Made by a program: the position numbers and the translations under genes
Shown here: piece after piece, positions 42,196 through 50,900 of the stretch
Numbering within the stretch: the first letter of the stretch is position 1
Layout of the letters: every line of letters starts with the position of its first letter
From: Streptomyces hydrogenans
GTDB taxonomy: Bacteria > Actinomycetota > Actinomycetes > Streptomycetales > Streptomycetaceae
DNA length: 51,477 bases
NCBI RefSeq assembly: GCF_014656075.1
Contig: NZ_BNBS01000054.1
Span: 1-51,477, forward strand
Direction: 5' to 3'
Notes under the pieces: model-generated
Told to the model about the DNA's origin: nothing
Databases searched by the model: none
What the model saw: the letters and a program-made list of their open reading frames with translations, nothing else

Positions 42196-43161
42196 ATGTT
42201 CGCTGCCTACGCCGCCCGAATCGACCGTGACCAGCCGCTGAACGGCCTTGAGTTGGGCGAACGCCCCGAGCCCGGCGCGCGTCCCGGATGGACCACCGTC
42301 ACCGTCAAGGCCGCCTCGCTCAACCACCACGACCTGTGGTCGCTGCGCGGGGTCGGACTGCCCGAGGAGAAGCTGCCGATGATCCTCGGCTGCGACGCCG
42401 CAGGGATCGACGAGGACGGCAACGAGGTCGTCCTGCACTCCGTCATCGGCCAGACCGGCCACGGCGTCGGGCCGGACGAGCCCCGCTCGATCCTCACCGA
42501 GCGCTACCAGGGCACCTTCGCCGAGCGCGTCACCGTCCCCCGCTGGAACGTGCTGCCCAAGCCGAAGGAGCTCTCCTTCGAGGAGGCCGCCTGCCTCCCC
42601 ACCGCCTGGCTGACCGCCTACCGGATGCTCTTCACCAACGCCGGCGTCCGCCCCGGCGACTCGGTCCTCGTCCAGGGCGCGGGCGGCGGTGTCGCCACCG
42701 CCGCGATCGTCCTCGGCAAGGCGGCCGGTCTGCGGGTCTTCGCCACCAGCAGGGACGAGGCCAAGCGGAAGCGGGCCGTGGAGCTCGGCGCGATCGAGGC
42801 GTACGAGCCCGGGGCGCGGCTGCCGCACCGGGTGGACGCCGTCATCGAGACCGTCGGCGCCGCCACCTGGTCGCACTCGGTCAAGTCCCTGCGCCCCGGC
42901 GGCACCCTGGTCATCTCCGGTGCCACCAGCGGCGACCGCCCCCCGCACGCCGAACTGACCCGGATCTTCTTCCTGGAGCTGAAGGTGGTCGGCTCCACCA
43001 TGGGGTCCAAGGACGAGCTGGAGGACCTGCTCTCCTTCTGCGCGGCCACCGGGGTCCGCCCGGTGATCGACGAGGTGCTGCCGCTGGACCGGGCCCGCGA
43101 GGGCTTCGAGAAGATGGCCGCCGGCGACCTCTTCGGAAAGATCGTGCTGACGACCTCTTGA
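42196..43161 (+). CDS. MDR-family zinc-type alcohol dehydrogenase / quinone reductase
   Basis: This 321-residue oxidoreductase has the MDR fold: an N-terminal catalytic domain (KAASLNHHDLWSLRG, ILGCDAAGIDEDGNEVVLHS) and a Rossmann domain with VLVQGAGGGVATAAIVLGKAAG. The usual structural zinc Cys cluster is absent, so it is closer to quinone reductases or enoyl reductases. It uses NAD(P)H; substrate unknown. The mRNA is probably leaderless. It lies between the malic enzyme and a secreted hydrolase, with no evident operon. Confidence 0.9.
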   Translation: MFAAYAARIDRDQPLNGLELGERPEPGARPGWTTVTVKAASLNHHDLWSLRGVGLPEEKLPMILGCDAAGIDEDGNEVVLHSVIGQTGHGVGPDEPRSILTERYQGTFAERVTVPRWNVLPKPKELSFEEAACLPTAWLTAYRMLFTNAGVRPGDSVLVQGAGGGVATAAIVLGKAAGLRVFATSRDEAKRKRAVELGAIEAYEPGARLPHRVDAVIETVGAATWSHSVKSLRPGGTLVISGATSGDRPPHAELTRIFFLELKVVGSTMGSKDELEDLLSFCAATGVRPVIDEVLPLDRAREGFEKMAAGDLFGKIVLTTS

Positions 43162-43237
43162 TACGGGTCGGTCGACCTGATGGGATCTCCGGCACGTGAA
43201 ACGTGAACAACGCTCACTTCCCCGTGCCGGAGGCCCC

Positions 43238-44659
43238 GTGTCCCGCTTGTCGCGCACCACCCTCGTGGCGACCGCCGTCGCCGCCTCCCTGCTCGCCACC
43301 CTCGCCCCCACCGCCACCGCCACCGCGGCCCGCACCGGCGCCGCCCCCGGCGGCGACGGCATCCCCGCCCTCACCGACTCCCGGGGCCGCGTCCTCACGC
43401 TGCGCGGCTGGAACGTCGGCGACAAGGCGCACACCGGCGACGCCGCCCTCTCCTCGATCACCGAGAAGCACTTCCGGGACATGCGCGCCAAGGGCTTCAA
43501 CACCGCCCGGGTCCTGGTCTTCTGGGACGACCTGGAGCCCCGCCCCGGGCAGTACAGCCGGGACTACCTCCGCAAGATCGAACGGGTCCTGGACTGGGCG
43601 GCCGCCCACGACGTCAAGGTCATCCTCGACGCCCACCAGGACGTCTTCGGCCCCGCCTTCGACTACCGGGGCATCCCCGCCTGGGCGACCCGCACCGACG
43701 GCCTGCCCTTCACCCCGCACCCCGACGACTGGTTCTCCGAGTACTTCGAGCCCGCCGTCCAGCGCGCCTTCACCCACCTCTACGAGGACGAGGACCTGCG
43801 GCGCGCCCAGGCCCGCATGTGGCGGGTGCTGGCCGACCGCTTCGAGGACCACCCGGCCCTCCTCGGCTACGACCTCATCAACGAGCCGATGGGCGAACTG
43901 CGCGAGGGCGAGGACCTCGCCACCGCCGCCCGGCGCATCGAGCGCGAGCAGATCACCCCGATGTACAACCGGATCGCGGACGAGATCCGGACGGTCGACC
44001 GGGACTCCTGGATCTTCGTCGAGCCGACCCCGATCGTCGGCGAGGGGGTGCCGACCGGGCTGGGCAGGATCGACGACCCGAAGGTCGTCTACGCCCCGCA
44101 CTTCTACAACAGCGCGATGGAGGTGGGCGGGGACTACGACCCCTCGGCCCGCTGGATCGAGAACTACGAGGCGGCGGTCACCCTCTACCCCAAGGAGTAC
44201 AAGGTCCCCGTGGTGGTGGGGGAGTGGGGGCCGCTCAACAACTCCCTCCCGAACATGAACCGCTTCTACCGCGAGGCCATGGCCTCCCTCGGCCGCTACG
44301 GCTCCGGCTGGACCGGCTGGGAGTGGTGCTACGGCGGCGGCTACTGCGCCGTGGACGGCACCGGCGCCTTCCGCACCAACAAGGAGCTGACCGCCGAACC
44401 GTACGCGGAGGCCGTCGCCGGGCGGGTGCGCTCCGCGGCGTACGAGCCGGGCACCGGGGTCTACCGCCTGGAGTACGACGCCGCCGGCCGCCGCGGCTCC
44501 CGCGTCACCGAGCTGGCGCTGCCGCCCGGCGACTGGAAGGTCACGGCCCGCGGCGCGCTCGTCCTGCGCGACCGGGCCCGCGGCAAGGCCCGCGTCCTCG
44601 CCCTCCCCGACGCCCGGGTCACCGTGACGGTGACCCGGACCGGTCCGGCGGCCCACTGA
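43238..44659 (+). CDS. Secreted GH5 glycoside hydrolase (endoglycoceramidase-like)
   Basis: This 473-residue secreted enzyme cuts a beta-glycosidic bond, resembling endoglycoceramidases that release oligosaccharides from lipids or glycans. The signal peptide is MSRLSRTTLVATAVAASLLATLAPTATATA. The TIM barrel shows LRGWNVGDKAHTG, VILDAHQDVFGP, YDLINEPMGEL (acid/base Glu) and VVVGEWGPLNN (nucleophile Glu). A C-terminal beta-domain (residues ~400-473) completes it. I chose the GTG at 43238 with GGAGG upstream; GTG at 43196 is in frame but adds a charged leader. Confidence 0.88.
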   Translation: MSRLSRTTLVATAVAASLLATLAPTATATAARTGAAPGGDGIPALTDSRGRVLTLRGWNVGDKAHTGDAALSSITEKHFRDMRAKGFNTARVLVFWDDLEPRPGQYSRDYLRKIERVLDWAAAHDVKVILDAHQDVFGPAFDYRGIPAWATRTDGLPFTPHPDDWFSEYFEPAVQRAFTHLYEDEDLRRAQARMWRVLADRFEDHPALLGYDLINEPMGELREGEDLATAARRIEREQITPMYNRIADEIRTVDRDSWIFVEPTPIVGEGVPTGLGRIDDPKVVYAPHFYNSAMEVGGDYDPSARWIENYEAAVTLYPKEYKVPVVVGEWGPLNNSLPNMNRFYREAMASLGRYGSGWTGWEWCYGGGYCAVDGTGAFRTNKELTAEPYAEAVAGRVRSAAYEPGTGVYRLEYDAAGRRGSRVTELALPPGDWKVTARGALVLRDRARGKARVLALPDARVTVTVTRTGPAAH

Positions 44660-44678
44660 CCCTGGGGCGGGCCTCCGC

Positions 44679-45641
44679 TCAGGACTCCGCGCGGGGGCGG
44701 AGCATCCCGGTGATGCGGCCGGCCGCCCCGGCCAGGTGGTGACGGGCCTCCGTGAGCTGGGCGTCCGTCACCCCGTGGTCGCGGGCCGCGTCCCGCACCT
44801 CGTCCCGGAAGCGGTCGAGCAGTCGGTCCAGGTCCCGGGCCGGGTCGCCCGACCCGGCCCCGTCCCACGCCCACGAGGGGAGCCCGGCCTCCCCGGCCGC
44901 GTCCGGCGGGGTCACGTCCATCGGGGCCACGTTCGCCGGGGTCGCGTCCGTGGGGGTCGCGTCCGCCGGCGGCGTGTCCGCCGCGCCGGACCGGGCCTTG
45001 GGGTGGCCCGAGACGAGGTCGCCCAGCTGGGCGGTGATTCCCGACAGGCTCTCCCGGACGGCCTGCGGCCAGTCGCCCTTGGCGAAGCGGTTCTGGACCT
45101 CGTCCTGCACCTGCTGGGCGACCCGCTGGAACTCGCTCGCCCGGAGCGTCGCCGAACGGGCCTCCTCCTTCGCCTGGCGGGCCTGCTCCTTCCACTCCCG
45201 CTTGGCCTTGCGCAGCTCCTCCTTGACCTCGGCGAAGGAGCCCCCCTCCGCCGTCCGGCTCCGGCTCGCCGCCGCGCGCATCTCGCTGCGCACCCGGCCG
45301 GCCGCGCCCCGCACGTCCTCGCGGATCTCGGCGGCCAGCTCCGAGACGGAGTCCCGGATCTCCCGCTCCAGGGCGTCGAGCTCGGCGTCCCGGCCGGCCA
45401 GCTCGGCACGGCCCGCGTCGGTGATCGAGTAGACCTTCCGGCCGCCCTCGCTGGTGTGGGTGACGAGCCCCTCGGCCTCCAGCTTGGCCAGCCGCGGGTA
45501 GACCGTGCCGGCGGAGGGGGCGTACAGGCCCTGGAAGCGCTCCTCCAGGAGCCTGATCACCTCGTAGCCGTGGCGGGGGGCCTCGTCGAGCAGCTTGAGG
45601 AGGTAGAGACGGAGTCGGCCGTGGGCGAAGACGGGGGACAT
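44679..45641 (-). CDS. PadR-family regulator with coiled-coil extension
   Basis: This 320-residue protein has a PadR winged helix (residues ~5-75: LRLYLLKLLDEAPRHGYEVIRLLEERFQGLYAPSAGTVYPRLAKLEAEGLV). A long helical C-terminus rich in Glu/Arg/Lys follows (coiled coil, ~80-200) and a low-complexity ATPTDATPANVAPMDVTPPD stretch (~230-255) made by a short DNA repeat. The winged helix should bind palindromes such as the one upstream of the operon. The ATG is 1 nt after the DUF4097 stop codon. It is probably an autoregulator. Confidence 0.88.
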   Translation of the reverse strand: MSPVFAHGRLRLYLLKLLDEAPRHGYEVIRLLEERFQGLYAPSAGTVYPRLAKLEAEGLVTHTSEGGRKVYSITDAGRAELAGRDAELDALEREIRDSVSELAAEIREDVRGAAGRVRSEMRAAASRSRTAEGGSFAEVKEELRKAKREWKEQARQAKEEARSATLRASEFQRVAQQVQDEVQNRFAKGDWPQAVRESLSGITAQLGDLVSGHPKARSGAADTPPADATPTDATPANVAPMDVTPPDAAGEAGLPSWAWDGAGSGDPARDLDRLLDRFRDEVRDAARDHGVTDAQLTEARHHLAGAAGRITGMLRPRAES

Positions 45642-45642
45642 G

Positions 45643-46554
45643 TCAGAGCACCTTTCCGGGCGCGGGGGCGGAGGGATCGGCGGAGGCTCCGGCGGCCCCG
45701 GGGCCGCCGGGGTCCTCAGGGGCGTCGGGCGCGTCGGCGGAGTCGGGGCGGCGGAGGAGCGCGATCGAGCCGGAGACCGTGGTCGCCCTGAGCGTGCCGC
45801 TGCCCTCGCCGAGGGTTCCGGTGATGGACTTGGCACCCCACTCGCCGCCCACCCTCAGGTCCTCGAAGGCGTTCGACACCGCGCCGCTCGTGGTGCTCGC
45901 CTCGACCCGGGCGTCCGCCGGGTGCGGCAGCCGGATGGCGACCTCGCCGGAGACGCTGGTGAGCCGGATGTCGGCCGGCGGCGCCCCGGCCGGAGCCGGG
46001 TCCAGGTCCAGCACCATGTCCCCGCTGACGGTCTCCGCGCGGACCGCCGAGCCGGAGCCCTCGATCACGGTCACGTCACCGGTCACCGAGACGACCCGCA
46101 GCGCGCCCGTCACCGACTGGGCCTCCAGGGCGCCCGAGACGCTCTCGGCGCGGACCGGGCCGGAGAGCCCGAGCAGCGTCGTGGAGCCGGTCACCCCGCG
46201 CACCTCGGTGCGGCCCCGCAGGCCGGAGACCACCGTGTCCGCCGTGACCGCCCCCACCTCGACCTCGGCACCGGCCGGGACGGCGACCGACACCACCGCG
46301 CGCCGCTTGTGGGACCTGGTGTCGATCCACTTGAGGAGACCCTTCCAGTGCAGGTCCTCATAGGTGACGGTCAGCGTGGAGCCCTCCTGGGTGACGATCA
46401 GGGGCGGGCCCTCGATCTCCGCGATCTCCACCCGTGCCGTGCTCTCCTCGGTGCCCACCACGTTCACCGCGCCGCCCACGACGCGGACGCGCAGCCGTGT
46501 CACGGGGTCGGCGGGCGCGAGTTTCACCGGCTCGGTGACGGACCACTCGGTCAT
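45643..46554 (-). CDS. DUF4097-family beta-helix protein
   Basis: The protein (303 aa) is predicted to form a repetitive parallel beta-helix. Repeats of G-x-[TS]-x-V-x-x-V-[ST]-G-x occur from residue ~100 to 270 (SVSGALEAQSVTGALRVVSVTGDVTV, ETVSGDMVLD, TSVSGEVAIRL, TTVSGSIAL). There is no signal peptide or membrane segment. The function is unknown; pairing with PadR is common, suggesting an adhesin-like or cargo role. It is the first gene of a two-gene operon under a palindromic operator. The C-terminal ~30 residues are Pro/Ala-rich. Confidence 0.88.
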   Translation of the reverse strand: MTEWSVTEPVKLAPADPVTRLRVRVVGGAVNVVGTEESTARVEIAEIEGPPLIVTQEGSTLTVTYEDLHWKGLLKWIDTRSHKRRAVVSVAVPAGAEVEVGAVTADTVVSGLRGRTEVRGVTGSTTLLGLSGPVRAESVSGALEAQSVTGALRVVSVTGDVTVIEGSGSAVRAETVSGDMVLDLDPAPAGAPPADIRLTSVSGEVAIRLPHPADARVEASTTSGAVSNAFEDLRVGGEWGAKSITGTLGEGSGTLRATTVSGSIALLRRPDSADAPDAPEDPGGPGAAGASADPSAPAPGKVL

Positions 46555-46613
46555 GGTGCTGACCTCCCGTTTCCTCGAAGCTCTCGTCGAGCGACGCCCG
46601 GCGACGCAACACA

Positions 46614-46672
46614 TCGCGACACCCTGTCGCGACTTCGAGATTCACGATATATCGCGGTGTGGTGGAGTCAAC
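46614..46672 (-). promoter_or_regulatory. PadR operon promoter and palindromic operator
   Basis: On the minus strand TTGACT (46667-46672), 16 nt, then TATCGT form a promoter for DUF4097-padR. The perfect palindrome CGATATATCG (46645-46654) overlaps the -10 element. A second palindrome, TCGCGACA-CCC-TGTCGCGA (46614-46632), lies downstream. Both fit an autoregulatory PadR control region. Confidence 0.65.
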
Positions 46673-46729
46673 CCTGATTGAACCCTGACAGGGTCGGTGC
46701 AATCACCGCCGTACACGGACAAACTGGCC

Positions 46730-46735
46730 TAGCGT
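46730..46735 (+). promoter_or_regulatory. -10 element of leaderless gene
   Basis: TAGCGT is followed by AGGGCCC and the ATG at 46743. No ribosome binding site is seen. Confidence 0.55.
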
Positions 46736-46742
46736 AGGGCCC

Positions 46743-47558
46743 ATGAACGCGACATCCGGACCGAGCCCCGCCGGGGCGCTGCTGCTGTGCCGAGCCGACC
46801 CCCCGACGGTCCGGCCGCCCGCCCAGCTCCTGCGGGAGCCGCTGCTCCTCGCCCCCGCCGGAGCCGACTGGAGCGTCCTCGTACCGGAGGGGAAGCCGTG
46901 GCAGGGCGGCGAGGAGCCGGTCGAGCGGGTCGTCACCGGCTGGGCCACCGCCCTCGCCGTCTCCGCCGCCGGCTGGCCCGTCCTCGCCCTCTGGTGGGAC
47001 GGGGACCGCGCCGGACTCACCCTCGCCGCCGGCTTCCGCCGCACCGTCGGCTACACCTGGCTCGCGGACGGCACCCCGGCCGGCGAGGACGAGGCCATGC
47101 GGACCCTCGCCGAACGGCTCGCCCTCGACCCCGTCCTCGACGTCCAGGCCCTGGAGCCGCTGACCCTGCCCGACCCCGAGGCGGACTCCCGCACCCGCCT
47201 CCTCGGCCTCGTCGCCGTCCTCGCCCGGGTCGGCCTCGCCCTGCCCACCGGCATCGACCCCGGCGAGCGCCCCGACCGGCTCCGCGAGGCCGCGCTCGCG
47301 GCCGGCGCCGAGCAGCTCGAATGGCCCGGCTGGAGGGACGCCGTCCGCGCCGAGCTCGACGTCGTGGAGGAGGGCCCCCTCGGCCCGTACGTCCGCGGCC
47401 CCAAGGCACGCGCCCTGGGCGTCGCCCAGCTCGCCGCGGGCCTCCCGCTGCTCCTGTGGGGCCTCGGCCGCCGCAGCGGCGGCTGGACCGCCGCGGGCGC
47501 CCTCCTGGTCGCCCACGGCGCCACCGGCCTCGTCTACGACCGCCTCCGCGCCCACTGA
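46743..47558 (+). CDS. Uncharacterised 271-aa protein
   Basis: The protein has no signal peptide; a hydrophobic C-terminus (LAAGLPLLLWGLGRRSGGWTAAGALLVAHGATGLV, residues ~230-265) could be one or two membrane helices. The rest is soluble-looking, with WATALAVSAAGWPVLALWWDGDRAGLTLAAGF near residue 70. I recognise no catalytic motif or family. It is divergent from the DUF4097-padR operon. The transcript is probably leaderless. Confidence 0.72.
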   Translation: MNATSGPSPAGALLLCRADPPTVRPPAQLLREPLLLAPAGADWSVLVPEGKPWQGGEEPVERVVTGWATALAVSAAGWPVLALWWDGDRAGLTLAAGFRRTVGYTWLADGTPAGEDEAMRTLAERLALDPVLDVQALEPLTLPDPEADSRTRLLGLVAVLARVGLALPTGIDPGERPDRLREAALAAGAEQLEWPGWRDAVRAELDVVEEGPLGPYVRGPKARALGVAQLAAGLPLLLWGLGRRSGGWTAAGALLVAHGATGLVYDRLRAH

Positions 47559-47566
47559 CGACACCG

Positions 47567-47625
47567 GGCCCCGCACCGGAGCCGTAGCCCGGTGCCGGAC
47601 CCCGCGGCCCCGCACCGGAGCCATA
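47567..47625 (+). repeat. Direct repeat of 20 nt downstream of hypothetical gene
   Basis: GGCCCCGCACCGGAGCCGTA (47567-47586) recurs with one change at 47606-47625. The two copies lie between the hypothetical gene and a terminator. Confidence 0.6.
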
Positions 47626-47662
47626 CCGCCCGCACCCCCCGGGGCCGTACCCCGGACGCGAC

Positions 47663-47700
47663 GACGCCCCCTCCCGTACGGCCGTACGGAAGGGGGCGTC
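47663..47700. terminator. Terminator hairpin with one mismatch
   Basis: GACGCCCCCT (47663-47672) pairs with AGGGGGCGTC (47691-47700), and CCGTACG with CGTACGG, with one C/A mismatch between the two parts. It lies between convergent genes. Confidence 0.75.
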
Positions 47701-47712
47701 GCGCGGTGACGG

Positions 47713-47898
47713 CTACGCGTCGTCGTCGTCCTCGTCGTCGAGGCGGGCCAGCCAGGTCGCGAGGCGCTCGACCGGCACCTCGAAGTCGGGGTTGAGATCG
47801 ACGAAGGTCCGCAGCTGCTCGGCGAGCCACTCGAAGGTGACCTCCTCCTCGCCGCGCCGCTTCTCCAGTTCCTCGATGCCACGGTCCGTGAAGTACAT
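47713..47898 (-). CDS. Small acidic protein (DUF6104-like)
   Basis: This 61-residue acidic protein (MYFTDRGIEELEKRRGEEEVTFEWLAEQL...LDDEDDDDA) is helical at the N-terminus and ends in a run of Asp. It is a conserved small actinobacterial protein, possibly of the DUF6104 family; the function is unknown. TATCCT on the minus strand 7 nt before the ATG suggests a leaderless mRNA. It lies just downstream of kgd on the same strand, separated by a terminator. Confidence 0.8.
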   Translation of the reverse strand: MYFTDRGIEELEKRRGEEEVTFEWLAEQLRTFVDLNPDFEVPVERLATWLARLDDEDDDDA

Positions 47899-47905
47899 GC
47901 CGTCC

Positions 47906-47911
47906 AGGATA
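47906..47911 (-). promoter_or_regulatory. -10 element of leaderless small acidic protein gene
   Basis: TATCCT on the minus strand is followed by GGACGGC and the ATG at 47898. Confidence 0.6.
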
Positions 47912-47929
47912 GGCCCGCCCGGACAGGCC

Positions 47930-47965
47930 GGAGGCCCGGCACCCCACCAGGGGTGCCGGGCCTCC
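47930..47965 (-). terminator. Terminator after kgd
   Basis: A perfect 16-bp stem (47930-47945 with 47950-47965) and ACCA loop lie 17 nt past the kgd stop codon. Confidence 0.85.
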
Positions 47966-47981
47966 GCACGAGGTGCCGACG

Positions 47982-50900
47982 TCAGGCGTCGAAGACCTCG
48001 TTGACCAGCTGCTGCTGCTCCGCCTGGTGACGCTTGGCCGAGCCGACCGCCGGGGACGAGGAGTGCGGACGGGAGATCCGGCGCAGGCGCTCGCCCGCCG
48101 GGATGTCCGCGCCGACCGCCAGGTCGAGGTGGTCGATCAGGTTGAGCGCGATGAACGGCCACGCACCCTGGTTCGCCGGCTCCTCCTGCGCCCAGATGTA
48201 CTTCGCGGCGTTCGGGTACTTGGCGATCTCGGCCTGGAGCTCGGCACCCGGCAGCGGGTACAGGCGCTCCAGACGGATGATCGCGGTCTCCGTGTCGCCG
48301 CGCTTCTGCCGCTCGGCCTCCAGGTCGTAGTAGACCTTGCCGGCGCAGAAGACGACCTTGCGGACGTCGGCCGGGTTGACCGTCTCGTCGCCGATGACCG
48401 GGCGGAAGCCGCCGCTGGTGAACTCCTCCACCTTGGACGCCGCGGCCTTCAGGCGCAGCATCGACTTCGGGGTGAAGACGATGAGCGGCTTGTGGTGCGG
48501 GTTGTGGACCTGCCAGCGCAGCAGGTGGAAGTAGTTCGACGGCAGCGTCGGCATGGCGACCGTCATGTTGTCCTGGGCGCACATCTGGAGGAAGCGCTCC
48601 GGGCGAGCGGACGAGTGGTCCGGGCCCTGGCCCTCGTAGCCGTGCGGCAGGAGCAGGGTGACGCCGGAGGTCTGGCCCCACTTCTGCTCGGCCGAGGAGA
48701 TGAACTCGTCGACGACGGTCTGCGCGCCGTTGACGAAGTCACCGAACTGGGCCTCCCAGATGACCAGGGAGTCCGGGCGGGCCAGCGAGTAGCCGTACTC
48801 GAAGCCCATCGCCGCGTACTCGCTGAGCAGCGAGTCGTAGACGTTGTAGTGGGCCTGGTCCTCGGTCAGGTAGAGCAGCGGGGTGTAGTCCTCGCCGGTC
48901 TCCTGGTCGACCAGGACCGCGTGGCGCTGGCCGAAGGTGCCGCGGCGGGAGTCCTGGCCCGACAGGCGGACCGGGGTGCCCTCCATCAGCAGGGAGCCGA
49001 GGGCAAGGGTCTCGCCGAAGCCCCAGTCGATGGTGCCGTCGTCGATGGAGGCGGCGCGGCGCTGCATCTGCGGCATCAGGCGGGAGTGGACCGTGATCCG
49101 CTCCGGGATGCTGACCTGCGACTCGGCGATCCGCTTCACGACCTCCTGGGAGACCGCGGTGGTGACGGCGACCGGGAACTCCGCCTGGGCGTCCGGGACC
49201 GTCGTCGCCGCCGGGGCGGCGGTGGCCTCGCGGACCTCCGCGAACACCTTCTCCAGCTGTCCCTGGAAGTCCTGGAGCGACTGCTCCGCCTCTTCGAGGG
49301 TGATGTCGCCGCGACCGATGAGGGACTCGGTGTAGAGCTTGCGCACCGAGCGCTTCTTGTCGATCAGGTTGTACATCTGCGGGTTGGTGAACGACGGGTT
49401 GTCGCCCTCGTTGTGACCGCGGCGGCGGTAGCAGATGAGGTCGATCACGACGTCCTTGTTGAACGTCTGGCGGAACTCGAAGGCGAGCCGCGCGACGCGG
49501 ACCACGGCCTCCGGGTCGTCGCCGTTCACGTGGAAGATCGGCGCCTCGATCATGCGGGCCACGTCGGTGGCGTACATGGAGGAGCGGGACGACTCGGGAG
49601 CCGCCGTGAAGCCGACCTGGTTGTTGATGACGATGTGGACCGTGCCGCCGGTGCGGTAACCGCGCAGCTGCGACATGTTCAGGGTCTCGGCCACCACGCC
49701 CTGGCCCGCGAAGGCCGCGTCGCCGTGGAGGGCGACGGGCAGGACGGTGAAGTCCGTGCCGCCCTTGTTGATGACGTCCTGCTTGGCGCGGACGATGCCC
49801 TCCAGGACCGGGTCGACCGCCTCCAGGTGGGAGGGGTTCGCGGCGAGGGAGACCTTGATCTCCTCGCCGTCGAGACCGGTGAAGGTGCCCTCGGCGCCCA
49901 GGTGGTACTTGACGTCGCCGGAGCCGTGCATCGACTTCGGGTCGAGGTTGCCCTCGAACTCGCGGAAGATCTGCGCGTACGACTTGCCCACGATGTTCGC
50001 GAGGACGTTGAGCCGGCCGCGGTGGGCCATGCCGATGACGACCTCGTCCAGGCGGGACTCGGCGGCGGAGTCGATGACCGCGTCGAGCAGCGGGATGACG
50101 GACTCGCCGCCCTCCAGGGAGAAGCGCTTCTGGCCGACGTACTTCGTCTGCAGGAAGGTCTCGAACGCCTCGGCCGCGTTCAGCCGGCGGAGGATGCGGA
50201 GCTGCTCCTCGCGCTCCACGCGCGCGTGGGGACGCTCGACGCGGTCCTGGATCCACTTGCGCTGCTTCGGGTCCTGGATGTGCATGAACTCGATGCCGGT
50301 GGTGCGGCAGTACGAGTCGCGCAGCACGCCGAGGATGTCGCGGAGCTTCATCATCGACTTGCCGGCGAAGCCGCCGACCGCGAACTCCCGCTCCAGGTCC
50401 CACAGGGTGAGGCCGTGCTCGGTGATGTCCAGGTCGGGGTGCTTGCGCTGCTTGTACTCCAGCGGGTCGGTGTCGGCCATGACGTGGCCGCGGACCCGGT
50501 AGGAGTGGATCAGCTCGAAGACGCGGGCGGCCTTGGTGACGTCGTCGTCGTGCGAGGCGTCGATGTCCTTGAGCCAGCGGACCGGCTCGTAGGGGATCCG
50601 CAGCGACTGGAAGACGTCGTCGTAGAAGCCCTGCTCGCCGAGGAGGAAGTTGGCGACGACGCGCAGGAACTCGCCGGAGGCGGCGCCCTGGATGACCCGG
50701 TGGTCGTAGGTCGACGTCAGCGTCATGACCTTGGAGATGCCGAGCTTGTTCAGGGTGTCCTGGGAGGTGCCCTGGAACTCCGCCGGGTAGTCCATCGAGC
50801 CGACGCCCATGATGACCGACTGTCCGGGCATCAGGCGCGGGACGGAGTGGACGGTGCCGAGGCCGCCGGGGTTGGTCAGGGAGACCGTGACGCCGGTGAA

